A program made the position numbers and the translations under genes. Under the pieces are notes generated by a model, which saw nothing but the letters and a program-made list of their open reading frames with translations, did no database searches and was not told the DNA's origin. Below are positions 39,210 through 49,140 of a stretch of 64,000 nt of DNA, one piece after another; the first letter of the stretch is position 1, and each line of letters begins with the position of its first letter. This DNA comes from Enterobacter wuhouensis (GTDB lineage Bacteria; Pseudomonadota; Gammaproteobacteria; Enterobacterales; Enterobacteriaceae): the NCBI RefSeq assembly GCF_004331265.1, contig NZ_SJOO01000001.1, forward strand, positions 310,001 to 374,000, written 5' to 3'.

Positions 39210-39228
39210 GTGATCTGTGTTAGATCAC
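39210..39228 (+). promoter_or_regulatory. 19-bp inverted repeat upstream of ompW
   Basis: GTGATCT-GTGTT-AGATCAC is a perfect 7-5-7 repeat, about 60 bases before the ompW ATG. The half-sites resemble CRP/FNR-type half-sites, but the spacing does not match TGTGA-N6-TCACA or TTGAT-N4-ATCAA. ompW is controlled by FNR, NarL and others in E. coli; which protein binds here is unknown. Confidence 0.6.
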
Positions 39229-39287
39229 TTATTACTTATTTGTGAGTATATTGCCTCCGCTATGAAAACCACAACGATGGAGCGGAT

Positions 39288-39920
39288 ATGAAAAAATTAG
39301 CGGTGGCAGCCCTTATCTTAAGCAGTATCTCTGGCGGCGCGTATGCGCATGAAGCAGGCGAATTCTTTATTCGTGCCGGTTCGGCAACGGTTCGCCCAAC
39401 GGAAGGGTCTGATAACGTGCTGGGAATGGGCGGTTTTAACGTCAGCAACAACACCCAGCTGGGTTTAACCTTTACCTATATGGCCACGGATAACATCGGC
39501 GTCGAGCTTCTGGCCGCAACGCCATTTCGTCATCGCGTTGGTTTAGGACCGACCGGCGATATCGCCACGGTGCATCATCTGCCGCCAACGCTGATGGCGC
39601 AGTGGTACTTTGGTGATTCCAGCAGCAAGGTGCGTCCGTACATTGGCGCCGGGGTGAACTACACGACGTTCTTCGATGAGAAATTTAACGACACGGGCAA
39701 AGCGGCCGGGTTAAGCGATCTCAGCCTGAAAGATTCATGGGGGATGGCGGGGCAGGTTGGTCTGGATTATCTGATTAACCGCGACTGGTTGATAAACGCC
39801 TCGGTCTGGTACATGGATATCGACACGGACGTACGCTTTAAAGCGAACGGCGAGCAGCAGAGTATTAGCACGCGCCTGGATCCGTGGGTGTTTATGTTCT
39901 CCGCGGGTTATCGCTTCTAA
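39288..39920 (+). CDS. ompW: Outer membrane protein OmpW
   Basis: 210-residue eight-stranded beta-barrel with a hydrophobic channel. The signal peptide is residues 1-20 (AYA cleavage), then HEAGEFFIRAGSATVRP; the C-terminal residue is F (SAGYRF), the barrel-assembly signal. GGAG precedes the ATG. It matches E. coli OmpW in length. A perfect 11-base hairpin (39930-39954) without a T run follows. Confidence 0.96.
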   Translation: MKKLAVAALILSSISGGAYAHEAGEFFIRAGSATVRPTEGSDNVLGMGGFNVSNNTQLGLTFTYMATDNIGVELLAATPFRHRVGLGPTGDIATVHHLPPTLMAQWYFGDSSSKVRPYIGAGVNYTTFFDEKFNDTGKAAGLSDLSLKDSWGMAGQVGLDYLINRDWLINASVWYMDIDTDVRFKANGEQQSISTRLDPWVFMFSAGYRF

Positions 39921-39929
39921 GCAATAAAT

Positions 39930-39954
39930 CTACTGGCCGCACCGCGGCCAGTAG
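39930..39954. terminator. Hairpin after ompW
   Basis: CTACTGGCCGC-ACC-GCGGCCAGTAG, an 11-base perfect stem with no T run on either strand, between convergent genes. Confidence 0.5.
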
Positions 39955-39958
39955 AGGT

Positions 39959-40297
39959 TCAGAAGCTGGGGTAAACGGGTCGCTCATCCAGCTTTGCGCA
40001 ATGTCTGAGCATGGATTCGCCATCATACAGGTAGGTGAACGCGTCGCTTGAAACTGAATGGAACAGAATATCGCCGTTCGCAAAAGGAATGATTTCCGTA
40101 TCACCGGACCGTTTATGGCCTGCGCCGGTTTCAAAATTACCCTGCCATTTTTCCTGAGTATGCCCATAAAGATGGAGAATAACTTCCACGACGCCCCTGT
40201 CAGGGCAGTTCAGTCGTAAAAGAGTGGATGAGAAATTCAGAGACGAAGCGTGAAGTGGCACAAAAAAGATAAAGCAAAAGAATAATCTAAAAAACAT
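39959..40297 (-). CDS. Hypothetical secreted protein
   Basis: 112 residues: a strongly hydrophobic N-terminus (MFFRLFFCFIFFVPLHAS) that reads as a Sec signal peptide cleaved after LHA, then a soluble domain with two cysteines (LNCPDRG, LRHCAKL) that could form a disulfide in the periplasm. I do not recognise the family. The ATG at 40297 is preferred over a TTG one codon upstream. The Shine-Dalgarno is weak. Confidence 0.6.
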   Translation of the reverse strand: MFFRLFFCFIFFVPLHASSLNFSSTLLRLNCPDRGVVEVILHLYGHTQEKWQGNFETGAGHKRSGDTEIIPFANGDILFHSVSSDAFTYLYDGESMLRHCAKLDERPVYPSF

Positions 40298-40484
40298 CAA
40301 CCCAATAAAGCCTTACTCAAACCAGGAATGGGATTTTACTTTAGTAAAAAAATTTAGCTTTGCCGTGGATCAATAAGACTTAGTTTTCAAGAGCATGTCA
40401 GCGTTGGCCAGAATGACTGACGCATTATCAGACGATATATCCCTGTTAAGCCAATAATTACGGTATGGTGGTTGTTCAATACAA

Positions 40485-40679
40485 CTGGCCGGAGGGGATA
40501 TCCCCGACATTAAATTTGAGTGTCCGGTCTGTGCGGGGACACAGTTTCATTTCACCAGCTTTGCCCCGACGCAAGACCTTCCTCATGGTGCAGTATGCTC
40601 TGAATGCGGAACACGACTCACCGCACATTCATGCCTCCCGAAACTTAAACGACGACGGTGGCCAAAGCCAGTCAATTAA
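40485..40679 (+). CDS. Small zinc-ribbon ORF (YnfU-like), start unresolved
   Basis: The frame encodes DIKFECPVCAGTQFHFTSF...AVCSECGTRLTAHSC and a basic tail (KRRRWPKPVN). Two CPVC/CSEC pairs make a zinc ribbon resembling the small YnfU family (from memory). No ATG, GTG or TTG lies in frame before the first CPVC; candidates are CTG 40485, ATC 40500 or ATT 40509, with GGAGGGG at 40491-40497. An ATG in another frame at 40465 could join by a one-base shift, so this may be a frameshifted or pseudogenised copy. Confidence 0.5.
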   Translation: MAGGDIPDIKFECPVCAGTQFHFTSFAPTQDLPHGAVCSECGTRLTAHSCLPKLKRRRWPKPVN

Positions 40680-40683
40680 TTAA

Positions 40684-40706
40684 AGGCCTCATAAGAGGCC
40701 TTTTTT
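40684..40706. terminator. Bidirectional terminator before yedF
   Basis: AAAGGCCTC-ATAA-GAGGCCTTTTTT between the zinc-ribbon ORF and convergent yedF. The downstream T run is good; on the minus strand the tail is only TTTAATTAATT. Confidence 0.75.
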
Positions 40707-40717
40707 GATCCCCGACG

Positions 40718-40951
40718 TTACTTCTGAATCAAATAACGAATGGTGGGCCCATCCTGCTGAATATCCAGCACGGTGTAACCGTGATTTTTGGCATCCAGCG
40801 GAATATTATTTATTGACTGAGGGCAATCGCTTACCACTTCCAGAATTTCACCTTTCTTGAGCTGGGGGAGCGCTTCAAGCGTAGCGACAGCGGGATAAGG
40901 ACAGGGTTCACCGACCATATCGAGGCGATAATCGGGTACTATCTCTTTCAT
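40718..40951 (-). CDS. yedF: TusA-family protein YedF
   Basis: 77-residue sulfurtransferase-like protein. The TusA signature GEPCPYP has the reactive cysteine at C17. It matches E. coli YedF closely. With YedE it is linked to selenium metabolism by co-occurrence. It overlaps the yedE stop by four bases, so the two are translationally coupled. Confidence 0.93.
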   Translation of the reverse strand: MKEIVPDYRLDMVGEPCPYPAVATLEALPQLKKGEILEVVSDCPQSINNIPLDAKNHGYTVLDIQQDGPTIRYLIQK

Positions 40952-42159
40952 GCAGCATTCTCCTGCGTTGCAGTTTTAACGGTGGCACGACGGAAGAAGC
41001 GTTTCTCCTGTGCAATAACCAGTAAAAAGGCGATAAGCAGCAGGGCATAAGTCACCACGAGCCCACCGAGTGGGCCAAAGGTGTTCAGCAGATTAACCTT
41101 GTCCCAGTTCGTCGCCAGTACGGGGGACACGTCATCCCAGTAATAGGCCAGGATGGTGGAGCCAATCACGTTCCCGAGTCCTACCCACCAGTAATGTACC
41201 TGGCCTTCGACGGCGCGATACATCCAGCCGGTTTCGCACCCGCCTGCCAGCACGATACCAAAGCCAAACAGCAGCCCGCCGATGACCGCGTTAGGGCCAG
41301 CCCACATGATTTTCGGTTCCACGCCGAGCTGCACGTAGCTGAAGATGCCGATCGCGCTCACGGCCATCCCGGCAATAATGGCTTTCGCCATCATGGTGCG
41401 CCCGGTGATCCACATATCGCGAAACGCTGAGGTAAAGCAAATTTGGGCACGTTCAATCAGCAGGCCAAAGCCCACGCCGAACAGCATCGCCAGCCCCAGC
41501 TTCGGCTGGTTTAGCGCCGTGCAAAGCGCCCAGGCAATCATGGCGAAAAAGACCAGCATGCCCAGCCGGAAGCGGCGGCGCGCCTGGGCCGGTTTTTGCG
41601 TCAGCGGCGAGGCGGCGCTGACCTTAACAACCTTAACGGGAATGCGGAACAGCGGCAGCAGGGTGAATTTAGCGCCAAAGTAGGATCCAACGGCGGTGGC
41701 GACGGCAAAGAACCATGCGTGGAGTGAAAACTGAGGAATGCCGGTAAAGAAGGCGGCGAGATTGCAGCCCATCGCCAGGCGTGCGCCAAATCCGGCAATG
41801 ATGCCGCCGGTCACCGCCTGCAAAATGCGAATCCGGCTTTTAGGCATTCTCAACTTAACGTTGTTTGCCCACAGCGCCGCGGCAAAACAGCCGCCGAACA
41901 TGCCGATAATCATCATTCCGTCGATGCGGGTCAGCGGCGTGCCGTCCAGATGAATCAGTTTGAAATATCCCCACTCCTCTGCGTGCACGCCCGCAAGCTG
42001 CAGGAGCTGACCGCCCCAGCGGGTAAATTCGCCGGTGACGGCCCAGAAGGTGCCGGTAATGCCGAAATAATAGGTAGATAGAATGCCCGCCGCGATGACC
42101 GCCGGAACGGGTGACCAGAACTTAACCAGGTAAGCCTGTTTGAAGTGTTGCCATGACAT
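40948..42159 (-). CDS. yedE: YedE-type selenium/sulfur-compound transporter
   Basis: 403-residue membrane protein with two YeeE/YedE repeats and many helices; glycine-cysteine motifs GARLAMGCNLAAFFTG and LAGGCETGWMYR mark the predicted transport pore. It matches E. coli YedE along its length. In E. coli yedEF lies far away near 43 min, so the position here differs. It lies about 170 bases downstream of trpA on the same strand. Confidence 0.92.
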   Translation of the reverse strand: MSWQHFKQAYLVKFWSPVPAVIAAGILSTYYFGITGTFWAVTGEFTRWGGQLLQLAGVHAEEWGYFKLIHLDGTPLTRIDGMMIIGMFGGCFAAALWANNVKLRMPKSRIRILQAVTGGIIAGFGARLAMGCNLAAFFTGIPQFSLHAWFFAVATAVGSYFGAKFTLLPLFRIPVKVVKVSAASPLTQKPAQARRRFRLGMLVFFAMIAWALCTALNQPKLGLAMLFGVGFGLLIERAQICFTSAFRDMWITGRTMMAKAIIAGMAVSAIGIFSYVQLGVEPKIMWAGPNAVIGGLLFGFGIVLAGGCETGWMYRAVEGQVHYWWVGLGNVIGSTILAYYWDDVSPVLATNWDKVNLLNTFGPLGGLVVTYALLLIAFLLVIAQEKRFFRRATVKTATQENAA

Positions 42160-42294
42160 GTGTAAGCCTCTGAACTCAGAAGGTATAACCAGAAAGAAAC
42201 CGAATCATACGCTTACGATGGGTTTTGGAAAGTCATTCACGCCAGGAATATCGACGCGATCAATTTTGACGTAACCCTAAAGGGGAGGCGGGGG

Positions 42295-42322
42295 ACCCGT
42301 CTGGCAGGCGCGCCAGACGGGT
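42295..42322 (-). terminator. Hairpin after trpA
   Basis: ACCCGTCTGG / CCAGACGGGT ten-base stem (42295-42304 with 42313-42322), ending eight bases after the trpA stop. On the minus strand the tail is CCCCCGCCTCCCC, not T-rich, so it may be a weak or Rho-assisted terminator. Confidence 0.55.
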
Positions 42323-42329
42323 TAGGGCA

Positions 42330-43139
42330 TCAGGCTTTGCGCGTTGCCGCTTTCATCTCGGTGACGAACGTTTTCAGTTCAGCCAGCATCTGCTCTGGCT
42401 TATCGACGTTTTTCTCAATAATTTTGACGATAGCGGAACCGGAAATCGCCCCGGCGGCTTTCGCATCGATTGCCGCTGCGACCTGATCGGGGGAAGAGAT
42501 CCCAAAGCCCTGCAGCGGCGGTGCGGCGTGGTACTCCGCCAGCTTTTCAACCAGATGGTGTAAAGGAACCGCCGCCTTATTCTCCGCGCCGGTTACGCCC
42601 GCACGGGAAAGCAGGTACGTATATCCGCGACCGTGAGAAGCAATCTGGCGCAGCAGTTCATCATCGGCGTTCGGCGGGCAGATGAAGATAGGTGCGACGT
42701 TATGGCGCATGGCCGCCTGACGAAACGGCGCTGACTCTTCAACCGGCACGTCCGCCACCAGCACGGAGTCGACGCCAACGCGCGCGCACTCGGCGTAAAA
42801 CGCATCAATACCGCGGTTAAAGACCAGGTTGGCATACATCAGCAGGCCGATCGGAATGGTCGGATGCTTCTGACGGATCGCCGCCAGCATTTCGAAGCAC
42901 TGGGTTGGGGTCACGCCGGAGGCAAAAGCGCGCAGCGTCGCATTCTGAATGGTCGGGCCGTCCGCCAGCGGATCGGAGAACGGAATACCCAGCTCCAGCG
43001 CGTCGGCACCGGCTTCAATCAGGGTGTCGATAATCTTCAGCGACTGTTCCGGGCCCGGATCGCCCAGGGTGACAAAGGGAACGAACGCGCCTTCCTGGCG
43101 AGCCTTCAGCTGTGCAAATGCGTTATCGTAGCGTTCCAT
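42330..43139 (-). CDS. trpA: Tryptophan synthase alpha chain
   Basis: Cleaves indole-3-glycerol phosphate to indole and glyceraldehyde 3-phosphate; indole is channelled to TrpB. 269 residues, TIM barrel; the catalytic Glu lies in [15 protein letters not shown], with Asp downstream. The ATG overlaps the trpB stop by one base (TGATG), coupling expression one to one. Last trp gene. Confidence 0.98.
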   Translation of the reverse strand: MERYDNAFAQLKARQEGAFVPFVTLGDPGPEQSLKIIDTLIEAGADALELGIPFSDPLADGPTIQNATLRAFASGVTPTQCFEMLAAIRQKHPTIPIGLLMYANLVFNRGIDAFYAECARVGVDSVLVADVPVEESAPFRQAAMRHNVAPIFICPPNADDELLRQIASHGRGYTYLLSRAGVTGAENKAAVPLHHLVEKLAEYHAAPPLQGFGISSPDQVAAAIDAKAAGAISGSAIVKIIEKNVDKPEQMLAELKTFVTEMKAATRKA

Positions 43140-44332
43140 CAGATTTCCCCTCGTGCTTTCAGAATATCGTGAACGGTGAAGATATCTTTGTCACCGCGGC
43201 CGGAAAGGTTCACCACCAGCAGTTGCTCTTTTTCCGGGTTCTCTTTAATCATTTTCAGCGCGTGTGCCAGCGCGTGTGAAGACTCCAGCGCCGGGATAAT
43301 CCCTTCGTTGCGGCACAGGGTTTTAAAGGCTTCAAGCGCTTCATCATCGGTAATGGAAACATACTCCGCACGACCGGTGCTGTTCAGGTACGCATGCTGT
43401 GGCCCCACTGACGGGAAATCCAGACCGGCAGAAATGGAGTAAGATTCCTCAATCTGGCCTTCATCAGTCTGCATCATCGGGGACTTCATGCCGAAGTAGA
43501 TCCCCACGCGGCCATGCTTGAGCGGCGCGCCGTGTTCACCCGATTCTATGCCGTGACCGGCAGGCTCAACGCCAATCAGGCCTACGCTGGTGTCGTCGAT
43601 GAAATCAGCGAACATGCCGATGGCGTTAGAACCACCGCCTACGCAGGCAATGACGGCATCCGGCAGGCGGCCTTCTTTTTCAAGGATCTGCGCTTTGGTC
43701 TCTTCACCGATCATGCGCTGGAATTCACGCACGATGGTCGGGAACGGGTGCGGGCCTGCGGCTGTGCCGAGCATATAGTGCGCGGTGTCGTAGCTGCCGG
43801 ACCAGTCGCGCAGCGCTTCGTTACAGGCATCCTTCAGCGTCGCGGAGCCGCTGTGTACCGGGAGCACTTCGGCCCCCATCAGGCGCATACGGAACACGTT
43901 CGGGGACTGACGCTCAACGTCTTTAGCACCCATATAGATACGGCATTTCAGGCCGAGCAGGGCGCTGGCAAGGGCAGAGGCCACGCCGTGCTGGCCTGCG
44001 CCGGTTTCGGCGATGATTTCGGTTTTACCCATACGCTTGGCGAGAAGCGCCTGGCCCAGCACCTGGTTAGTTTTATGCGCGCCGCCGTGAAGGAGATCTT
44101 CGCGCTTGAGGTACAGCGTGGTGTTGGTGCCTTCCGTCAGGTTGCGGCATTTGGTCAGCGCCGTAGGACGACCCGCGTAGTTTTTCAGCAGGTCGGTAAA
44201 TTCAGCCTGGAACGCCGGGTCTTTCTGCGCGCTCACAAACGCTTCTTCCAGCTGGCGCAGGGCGGGCATCAGGATTTGCGGGACGTACATCCCGCCGAAC
44301 TCACCAAAATAGGGGTTTAGTAATGTCGTCAT
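43139..44332 (-). CDS. trpB: Tryptophan synthase beta chain
   Basis: PLP enzyme that condenses indole with serine. 397 residues; the PLP-binding lysine is K87 in [10 protein letters not shown], and the phosphate-binding loop is GGGSNAIG. The ATG at 44332 ([14 protein letters not shown]) gives the E. coli length; the frame stays open upstream into trpC. About ten bases separate it from trpC. Confidence 0.98.
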   Translation of the reverse strand: MTTLLNPYFGEFGGMYVPQILMPALRQLEEAFVSAQKDPAFQAEFTDLLKNYAGRPTALTKCRNLTEGTNTTLYLKREDLLHGGAHKTNQVLGQALLAKRMGKTEIIAETGAGQHGVASALASALLGLKCRIYMGAKDVERQSPNVFRMRLMGAEVLPVHSGSATLKDACNEALRDWSGSYDTAHYMLGTAAGPHPFPTIVREFQRMIGEETKAQILEKEGRLPDAVIACVGGGSNAIGMFADFIDDTSVGLIGVEPAGHGIESGEHGAPLKHGRVGIYFGMKSPMMQTDEGQIEESYSISAGLDFPSVGPQHAYLNSTGRAEYVSITDDEALEAFKTLCRNEGIIPALESSHALAHALKMIKENPEKEQLLVVNLSGRGDKDIFTVHDILKARGEI

Positions 44333-44342
44333 CTTCTCTTCC

Positions 44343-45701
44343 TTAATATGCACGCAGAGTTTTAAAGACCGAGGCCAGCTTGCTGGCATCTTTGATACCC
44401 GGTTGGGACTCTACGCCTGAATTGAAATCGAGGCCTGCGCAGCCTGCTTTAGCGGCTTCTACGCAGTTATCCGGGCTTAATCCGCCCGCCAGCAGGACGT
44501 TGTCCAGCTTTTCGCCGCTCAGCAGCGACCAGTCAAAACGCTGGCCGGTGCCGCCCTGGCCGTTATCGAGCAGGTATTTATCCACATGGTTCAGGTTACG
44601 CGCGGGCAGGGTCTCGCCGACGCTTTGCGCTTTCCAGATCTGAACCTGAGGCGCCAGCGCGGCGCGCAGAGCATCGATATAGGCCTGATCTTCATCGCCG
44701 TGGAGCTGCACCGCGCTCAGGGATAACGCCTCGGCTTTTGCCGCAACGTCTGCAATATCCGCGTTGCGGAAGACGCCGACGTAGCCGAGCGGGGCCGCCG
44801 CTATCACCTTATGCGCCTGTTCTTCGCTGACTGCGCGAGGGGACGAATCCACAAAGATCAGCCCGCCGTAAATCGCCCCGGCTTCATACGCGGCCTGCGC
44901 ATCCTGTTCGCGGGTTAAGCCGCAGACTTTGTTCTCACCCAGCAGCAAGCGGCGCACCGCAGCGTTGAGATCGTCATGCTCCATCATCGCGGAGCCAATC
45001 AGGAAACCGTTGGCGAAGTGGCTGAGTTCGCGCACCTGGGCGTAGCTGTTAATCCCGGATTCGCTGATCACCGTGACGCCAGACCCCAGACGCGGCGCCA
45101 GCTGGCGCGTGCGGTTCAGGTCAATGGACAGGTCGCGCAGATCGCGGTTGTTAATGCCGACCACTTTGGCTTCCAGCGCAATCGCGCGCTCAAGCTCTTC
45201 TTCGTTGCTCACTTCGGTCAGCACGCCCATGTTCAGGCTGTGCGCCACGGCGGAAAGCTGGCGATACTGCTCGTCGTCGAGCACCGAGAGCATCAGCAGG
45301 CAGGCGTCGGCCTGGTAAAAGCGCGCCAGCCAGATCTGATACGGGTCGATAATAAAGTCTTTGCACAGGATCGGCTGCGGCGCGATGCCGCTGACGATCG
45401 GCAGAAAATCGAAGCTGCCCTGGAAATATTTCTCATCCGTCAGCACGGAGATGGCGGACGCATGGTGCTTATAAATTCCGGCAATACGCGCCGGGTCGAA
45501 ATCGTCACGGATAACGCCTTTCGACGGGGAGGCCTTTTTGCACTCAAGAATAAACGCGGTGCGCGCGCCCTGCAGGGCGTCATAGAAGCGTCGTTGGCTT
45601 GGAACGACGTCATTCTGGAAGCTGGCAAGCGGCTGCTGCTGCTTGCGGGTTTCAACCCAAATGGCCTTATCGGCAACGATTTTCGCTAAAACGGTCTGCA
45701 T
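44343..45701 (-). CDS. trpCF: Bifunctional indole-3-glycerol-phosphate synthase / phosphoribosylanthranilate isomerase
   Basis: Fused TrpC (about residues 1-255) and TrpF (256-452) TIM barrels, the enterobacterial arrangement. 452 residues, one fewer than E. coli. TrpC motifs include [13 protein letters not shown] and ISESGI. TrpF includes [21 protein letters not shown] and the C-terminal LAGGLSPDN. Starts three bases after the trpD stop. Confidence 0.98.
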   Translation of the reverse strand: MQTVLAKIVADKAIWVETRKQQQPLASFQNDVVPSQRRFYDALQGARTAFILECKKASPSKGVIRDDFDPARIAGIYKHHASAISVLTDEKYFQGSFDFLPIVSGIAPQPILCKDFIIDPYQIWLARFYQADACLLMLSVLDDEQYRQLSAVAHSLNMGVLTEVSNEEELERAIALEAKVVGINNRDLRDLSIDLNRTRQLAPRLGSGVTVISESGINSYAQVRELSHFANGFLIGSAMMEHDDLNAAVRRLLLGENKVCGLTREQDAQAAYEAGAIYGGLIFVDSSPRAVSEEQAHKVIAAAPLGYVGVFRNADIADVAAKAEALSLSAVQLHGDEDQAYIDALRAALAPQVQIWKAQSVGETLPARNLNHVDKYLLDNGQGGTGQRFDWSLLSGEKLDNVLLAGGLSPDNCVEAAKAGCAGLDFNSGVESQPGIKDASKLASVFKTLRAY

Positions 45702-45704
45702 TCT

Positions 45705-47300
45705 TTACCCTCTTGCCGCAAGTGCGGTAACGCGGTCGTAAGCTGCACCGGAGCGCAGTACGTCCAGAACTTTTTGGGCGTTGGCCTTGAGGTCTTCCTC
45801 GCCGTGCAAACGCATCAGCATGGCGACGTTGGCGGCCACGGCGGCCTCATGGGCGACCTCTCCCTTACCTTGTAATAAGCGCGTGAGAATGTCACGGTTT
45901 TCTTCCGGCGTGCCGCCTGCCAGGGCTTCCTGGTGATACGGCGCCAGGCCGAAGTCAGACGCGTCCAGCTGGTAGCTCAGGATTTCACCGTTGTTCAGTT
46001 CGGCCACCAGCGTCGGCGCATGAAGCGATACTTCATCCATTCCGCCGCTGTGTACGACGGCAGCACGCTTGTAGCCCAGCACCCGCAGCGTTTCCGCAAT
46101 CGGCAGCACCAGTTCAGGGCTGTAGACGCCAATCAGCGCCAGCGGCGGATGCGCCGGGTTAATCAGGGGGCCAAGCACGTTAAACAGCGTGCGGGTCTTG
46201 AGCTGCTGGCGCACCGGCATCGCGTGGCGGAAACCGGTGTGATACTTCGGCGCAAACAGGAAGCAGACGCCCAGGTCATCCAGCGCCTCACGGGAGCGTT
46301 CTGCTTGCATGTCGAGGTTAATACCAAACGCGGCCAGCAGGTCAGACGAACCCGAACGGCTGGAGACGCTACGGTTACCGTGCTTTGCTACCTTCAGACC
46401 ACACGCCGCCGCAACGAACGCGCTGGCTGTAGAAATATTGATGCTGTTGCTGCCGTCACCGCCGGTCCCGACGATATCGGCAAACTGATAGTCCGGGCGC
46501 GGGAACGGCGCGGCATTTTCCAGCAGGGCCGTAGCGGCACCGGCAATCTCCTGCGGGCTTTCACCGCGCACCTTCATGCTGACCAAAGCGGCGGCCAGCT
46601 GCTCTGGCTTCAGCTCGCCGCGAACGACCGCAGAGAAAAGCTGGTGGCTCTCCTGCTGGCTCAGGGTCTGCGCCTGATACAGTTTTTCCAGAATCGGCTG
46701 CAGGGTATTGGTTTGCTCCAGTTTCTGTAATGCCCAGTCGAGCGTTTGCTCCAGCAGGCGCGCGCCGTTCGACGTCAGAATGGATTCCGGGTGGAACTGC
46801 AGGCCGCAGACGCGATCCGCATCGTGGCGAACCGCCATCACCATGCCTTCAAAGGAGGCGTTAATGGTCAGCCCGGCCGGAATGTTGCTGCCCACCAGCG
46901 AATGGTAACGCGCAACGGGGAGCGGATTGGGCAGACCGGCAAACATCGCCTGGCCGTCATGTTCAATGCTGGACGCTTTGCCGTGCAGGATCTCACCCGC
47001 CTGGCCGACGTAGCCGCCGTAGGCTTCAACAATCGCCTGATGGCCGAGGCAGATGCCGATGATAGGCAATTTGCCCCGCATACGGGTCAGTAGTTCCGGC
47101 ATACATCCCGCTTCGCTCGGTGCGCCTGGCCCAGGGGAGAGCATCAGCACCGGATTTTGCATGGTGCCGAGACGATCGATCAGCGTCTGGGCCGGAACGT
47201 GGTTGCGGTAGATAACGACGTTATGCCCATTCGCACGCAGCTGATCTGCCAGGTTGTAGGTAAATGAGTCAATATTATCGAGCAGCAGAATGTCAGCCAT
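45705..47300 (-). CDS. trpGD: Bifunctional anthranilate synthase glutamine amidotransferase / anthranilate phosphoribosyltransferase
   Basis: Fused TrpG amidotransferase (residues about 1-195, nucleophile C84 in GICLGHQ, catalytic His in QFHPES) and TrpD transferase (about 200-531, with [14 protein letters not shown]). 531 residues as in E. coli. The start overlaps the trpE stop by one base, coupling TrpE and TrpG synthesis. Confidence 0.98.
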   Translation of the reverse strand: MADILLLDNIDSFTYNLADQLRANGHNVVIYRNHVPAQTLIDRLGTMQNPVLMLSPGPGAPSEAGCMPELLTRMRGKLPIIGICLGHQAIVEAYGGYVGQAGEILHGKASSIEHDGQAMFAGLPNPLPVARYHSLVGSNIPAGLTINASFEGMVMAVRHDADRVCGLQFHPESILTSNGARLLEQTLDWALQKLEQTNTLQPILEKLYQAQTLSQQESHQLFSAVVRGELKPEQLAAALVSMKVRGESPQEIAGAATALLENAAPFPRPDYQFADIVGTGGDGSNSINISTASAFVAAACGLKVAKHGNRSVSSRSGSSDLLAAFGINLDMQAERSREALDDLGVCFLFAPKYHTGFRHAMPVRQQLKTRTLFNVLGPLINPAHPPLALIGVYSPELVLPIAETLRVLGYKRAAVVHSGGMDEVSLHAPTLVAELNNGEILSYQLDASDFGLAPYHQEALAGGTPEENRDILTRLLQGKGEVAHEAAVAANVAMLMRLHGEEDLKANAQKVLDVLRSGAAYDRVTALAARG

Positions 47301-48862
47301 CAGAAAATCTCCTGTGCATGGTGTGCGGTCGCAATGGCGCGAAGGACCGCGCGAGCTTTACTGCGCGTTTCGTCAGCTTCAGACTGCGGAACAGAATCAA
47401 GAACAATCCCTGCACCTGCCTGTACGGTGGCGATGCCATCTTCAACGTAGGCAGAGCGGATCACGATGCAGGTATCCAGGTCGCCGTGTGCGGTGAAATA
47501 ACCCACCGCACCGCCGTAGCTGCCGCGACGACGGCCTTCTGCTTCGGCAATCAGCTGCATCGCGCGAACTTTAGGCGCGCCGCTCAGGGTGCCCATGTTC
47601 ATGCAGGCTCGGTAGGCGTGCAGCACGTCGAGGTCGTGGCGCAATTCACCGACCACGCGGGAGACCAGGTGCATCACGAACGAATAGCGGTCGACTTTAG
47701 TCAGGTCCGCCACGTAGCGGCTGCCGGGGGTGCAAATGCGGGCCAGATCGTTACGCGCCAGGTCGACCAGCATCAGGTGTTCTGAAAGCTCTTTGTGGTC
47801 GGTACGCATCTCCAGTTCGATGCGGCTGTCGAGGTCGCGATCCAGTGAACCATCGGCACGGCGGCCGCGCGGACGGGTTCCGGCAATCGGGTAGATCTCA
47901 ATCTGGCGGCTGGTGGCGTCGTATTTCAGGGAGCTTTCCGGCGACGCGCCAAACAGGGTGAAGTCGTTGTCCTGCATGAAGAACATGTACGGGCTCGGGT
48001 TGCTCTTTTTCAGCACGTCATACGCTGCCAGCGGTGACGGGCAGGGCAGCGAGAAGCGGCGGGAAGGCACCACCTGGAAAATTTCCCCGGCGCGAATCGC
48101 TTTTTGCATCTGGCGCACGACGGCACCGTACTGGTCGTCGGTCTGGCTGACGTCGCACTGCATCTCCTCAACGCGCTGCACCGGCAGCGCAGGCGGTTCT
48201 TCCGTCATCTGCTGCTGCAGCTGTGCGATACGTTGCAGAAGACGATTTTTCTCCGCGGTGGAGGGCGTGAACAGGCTGGCCTGGATGCGGGTATATTTTT
48301 TCTGATGGTCGATCACCAGCAGCGTTTCAGCCAGGTAGAAGCAGTAATCCGGGCAGCGGTTGCCCTGTTCGGTTTCCAGTAATTCCTCGAAACCGGCGAC
48401 CAGGTCGTAAGCAAACAGCCCGCCGAAGAACATGGCTTCGCGTTCATCTTCCGGCACGGTGACCAGGCCTTGCAGCAGGCGGAAGGCATCGAAAACGGAC
48501 AGTGAGCAGAGGCGCGCGTCTTCGTCCAGCAGCTGGCTCACCGGCGGAAAATGCAGAATGCGCATGTCCGGGTGACGCTCGTTTTCAATACCTGAAGGAA
48601 GGGCGGCGTCCAGCAGCGGCAGCAGCGATGCGCCGTTGTCGGATAATGCCTTGATGGTGACGGTATCGCCTAACGCGGTAATGCGCAGGGCGCTATCCAC
48701 CAGCAGCAGGCTTTTCAGATCGTCCTTGCTGTCGATATCGGCAGATTCCAGCAGCAGCGTGGCAGGACGAGCGCCGCATACCTGATGAAACAGCGCGGTT
48801 GGGTTGTGGCGATAGGCCGCCTCGCAGGTCAGCAGTTCGAGGTGTGGTTTGGCTGTTTGCAT
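47300..48862 (-). CDS. trpE: Anthranilate synthase component I
   Basis: Makes anthranilate from chorismate; inhibited by tryptophan. 520 residues as in E. coli. Tryptophan-binding LLESAD near residue 40; chorismate-binding core with [21 protein letters not shown]-type segment ([25 protein letters not shown]) and [13 protein letters not shown]. Preceded by the trpL leader and attenuator. Confidence 0.98.
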   Translation of the reverse strand: MQTAKPHLELLTCEAAYRHNPTALFHQVCGARPATLLLESADIDSKDDLKSLLLVDSALRITALGDTVTIKALSDNGASLLPLLDAALPSGIENERHPDMRILHFPPVSQLLDEDARLCSLSVFDAFRLLQGLVTVPEDEREAMFFGGLFAYDLVAGFEELLETEQGNRCPDYCFYLAETLLVIDHQKKYTRIQASLFTPSTAEKNRLLQRIAQLQQQMTEEPPALPVQRVEEMQCDVSQTDDQYGAVVRQMQKAIRAGEIFQVVPSRRFSLPCPSPLAAYDVLKKSNPSPYMFFMQDNDFTLFGASPESSLKYDATSRQIEIYPIAGTRPRGRRADGSLDRDLDSRIELEMRTDHKELSEHLMLVDLARNDLARICTPGSRYVADLTKVDRYSFVMHLVSRVVGELRHDLDVLHAYRACMNMGTLSGAPKVRAMQLIAEAEGRRRGSYGGAVGYFTAHGDLDTCIVIRSAYVEDGIATVQAGAGIVLDSVPQSEADETRSKARAVLRAIATAHHAQEIF

Positions 48863-48884
48863 GGTGTTGTTCTCATATTTTGTT

Positions 48885-48912
48885 CAAAAAAAAGCCCGCT
48901 TGTGAGCGGGCT
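48885..48912 (-). terminator. trp attenuator
   Basis: AGCCCGCT-TGTG-AGCGGGCT (48893-48912), and on the minus strand eight T encoded by the A run 48886-48893. It lies between trpL and trpE, the 3:4 terminator hairpin of trp attenuation. Confidence 0.92.
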
Positions 48913-48956
48913 GGGTATCTGTTTGCATTTCGCAGACGCGTGACACTGCCCGATAG

Positions 48957-49001
48957 TCAGGAAGTGCGCCACCAACCGTGCAGAGTGAAATGTGCTGTCA
49001 T
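48957..49001 (-). CDS. trpL: trp operon leader peptide
   Basis: 14-residue peptide MTAHFTLHGWWRTS with tandem tryptophan codons at positions 10-11, as in E. coli (which has [14 protein letters not shown]). Ribosome stalling at the Trp codons prevents attenuation when charged tRNA-Trp is scarce. Shine-Dalgarno AAAGG is ahead. The leader stop is followed by sequence that can pair with the region before the attenuator. Confidence 0.96.
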   Translation of the reverse strand: MTAHFTLHGWWRTS

Positions 49002-49030
49002 TTTCAGATACCTTTCTCGTGTGAACTTGC

Positions 49031-49064
49031 GTACTAGTTAACTAGTTCGATGGCCTATTGTCAA
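49031..49064 (-). promoter_or_regulatory. trp promoter and TrpR operator
   Basis: On the minus strand TTGACA (49059-49064), 17 bases, and TTAACT (49036-49041) form the promoter. The palindrome ACTAGTTAACTAGT (49033-49046) overlaps the -10 and equals the E. coli TrpR operator core. Confidence 0.95.
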
Positions 49065-49140
49065 CCCTTGATTTCAGAATTTCGCGGCAAGTCGTTATCA
49101 TAGGGTTTTTGGAAGTCTCCAACCTGTGACGGGAAGTGCT

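Noticed and set aside
43514..44320. 268-codon frame antisense to trpB
   Set aside because: Shadow of trpB; no domain and no context.
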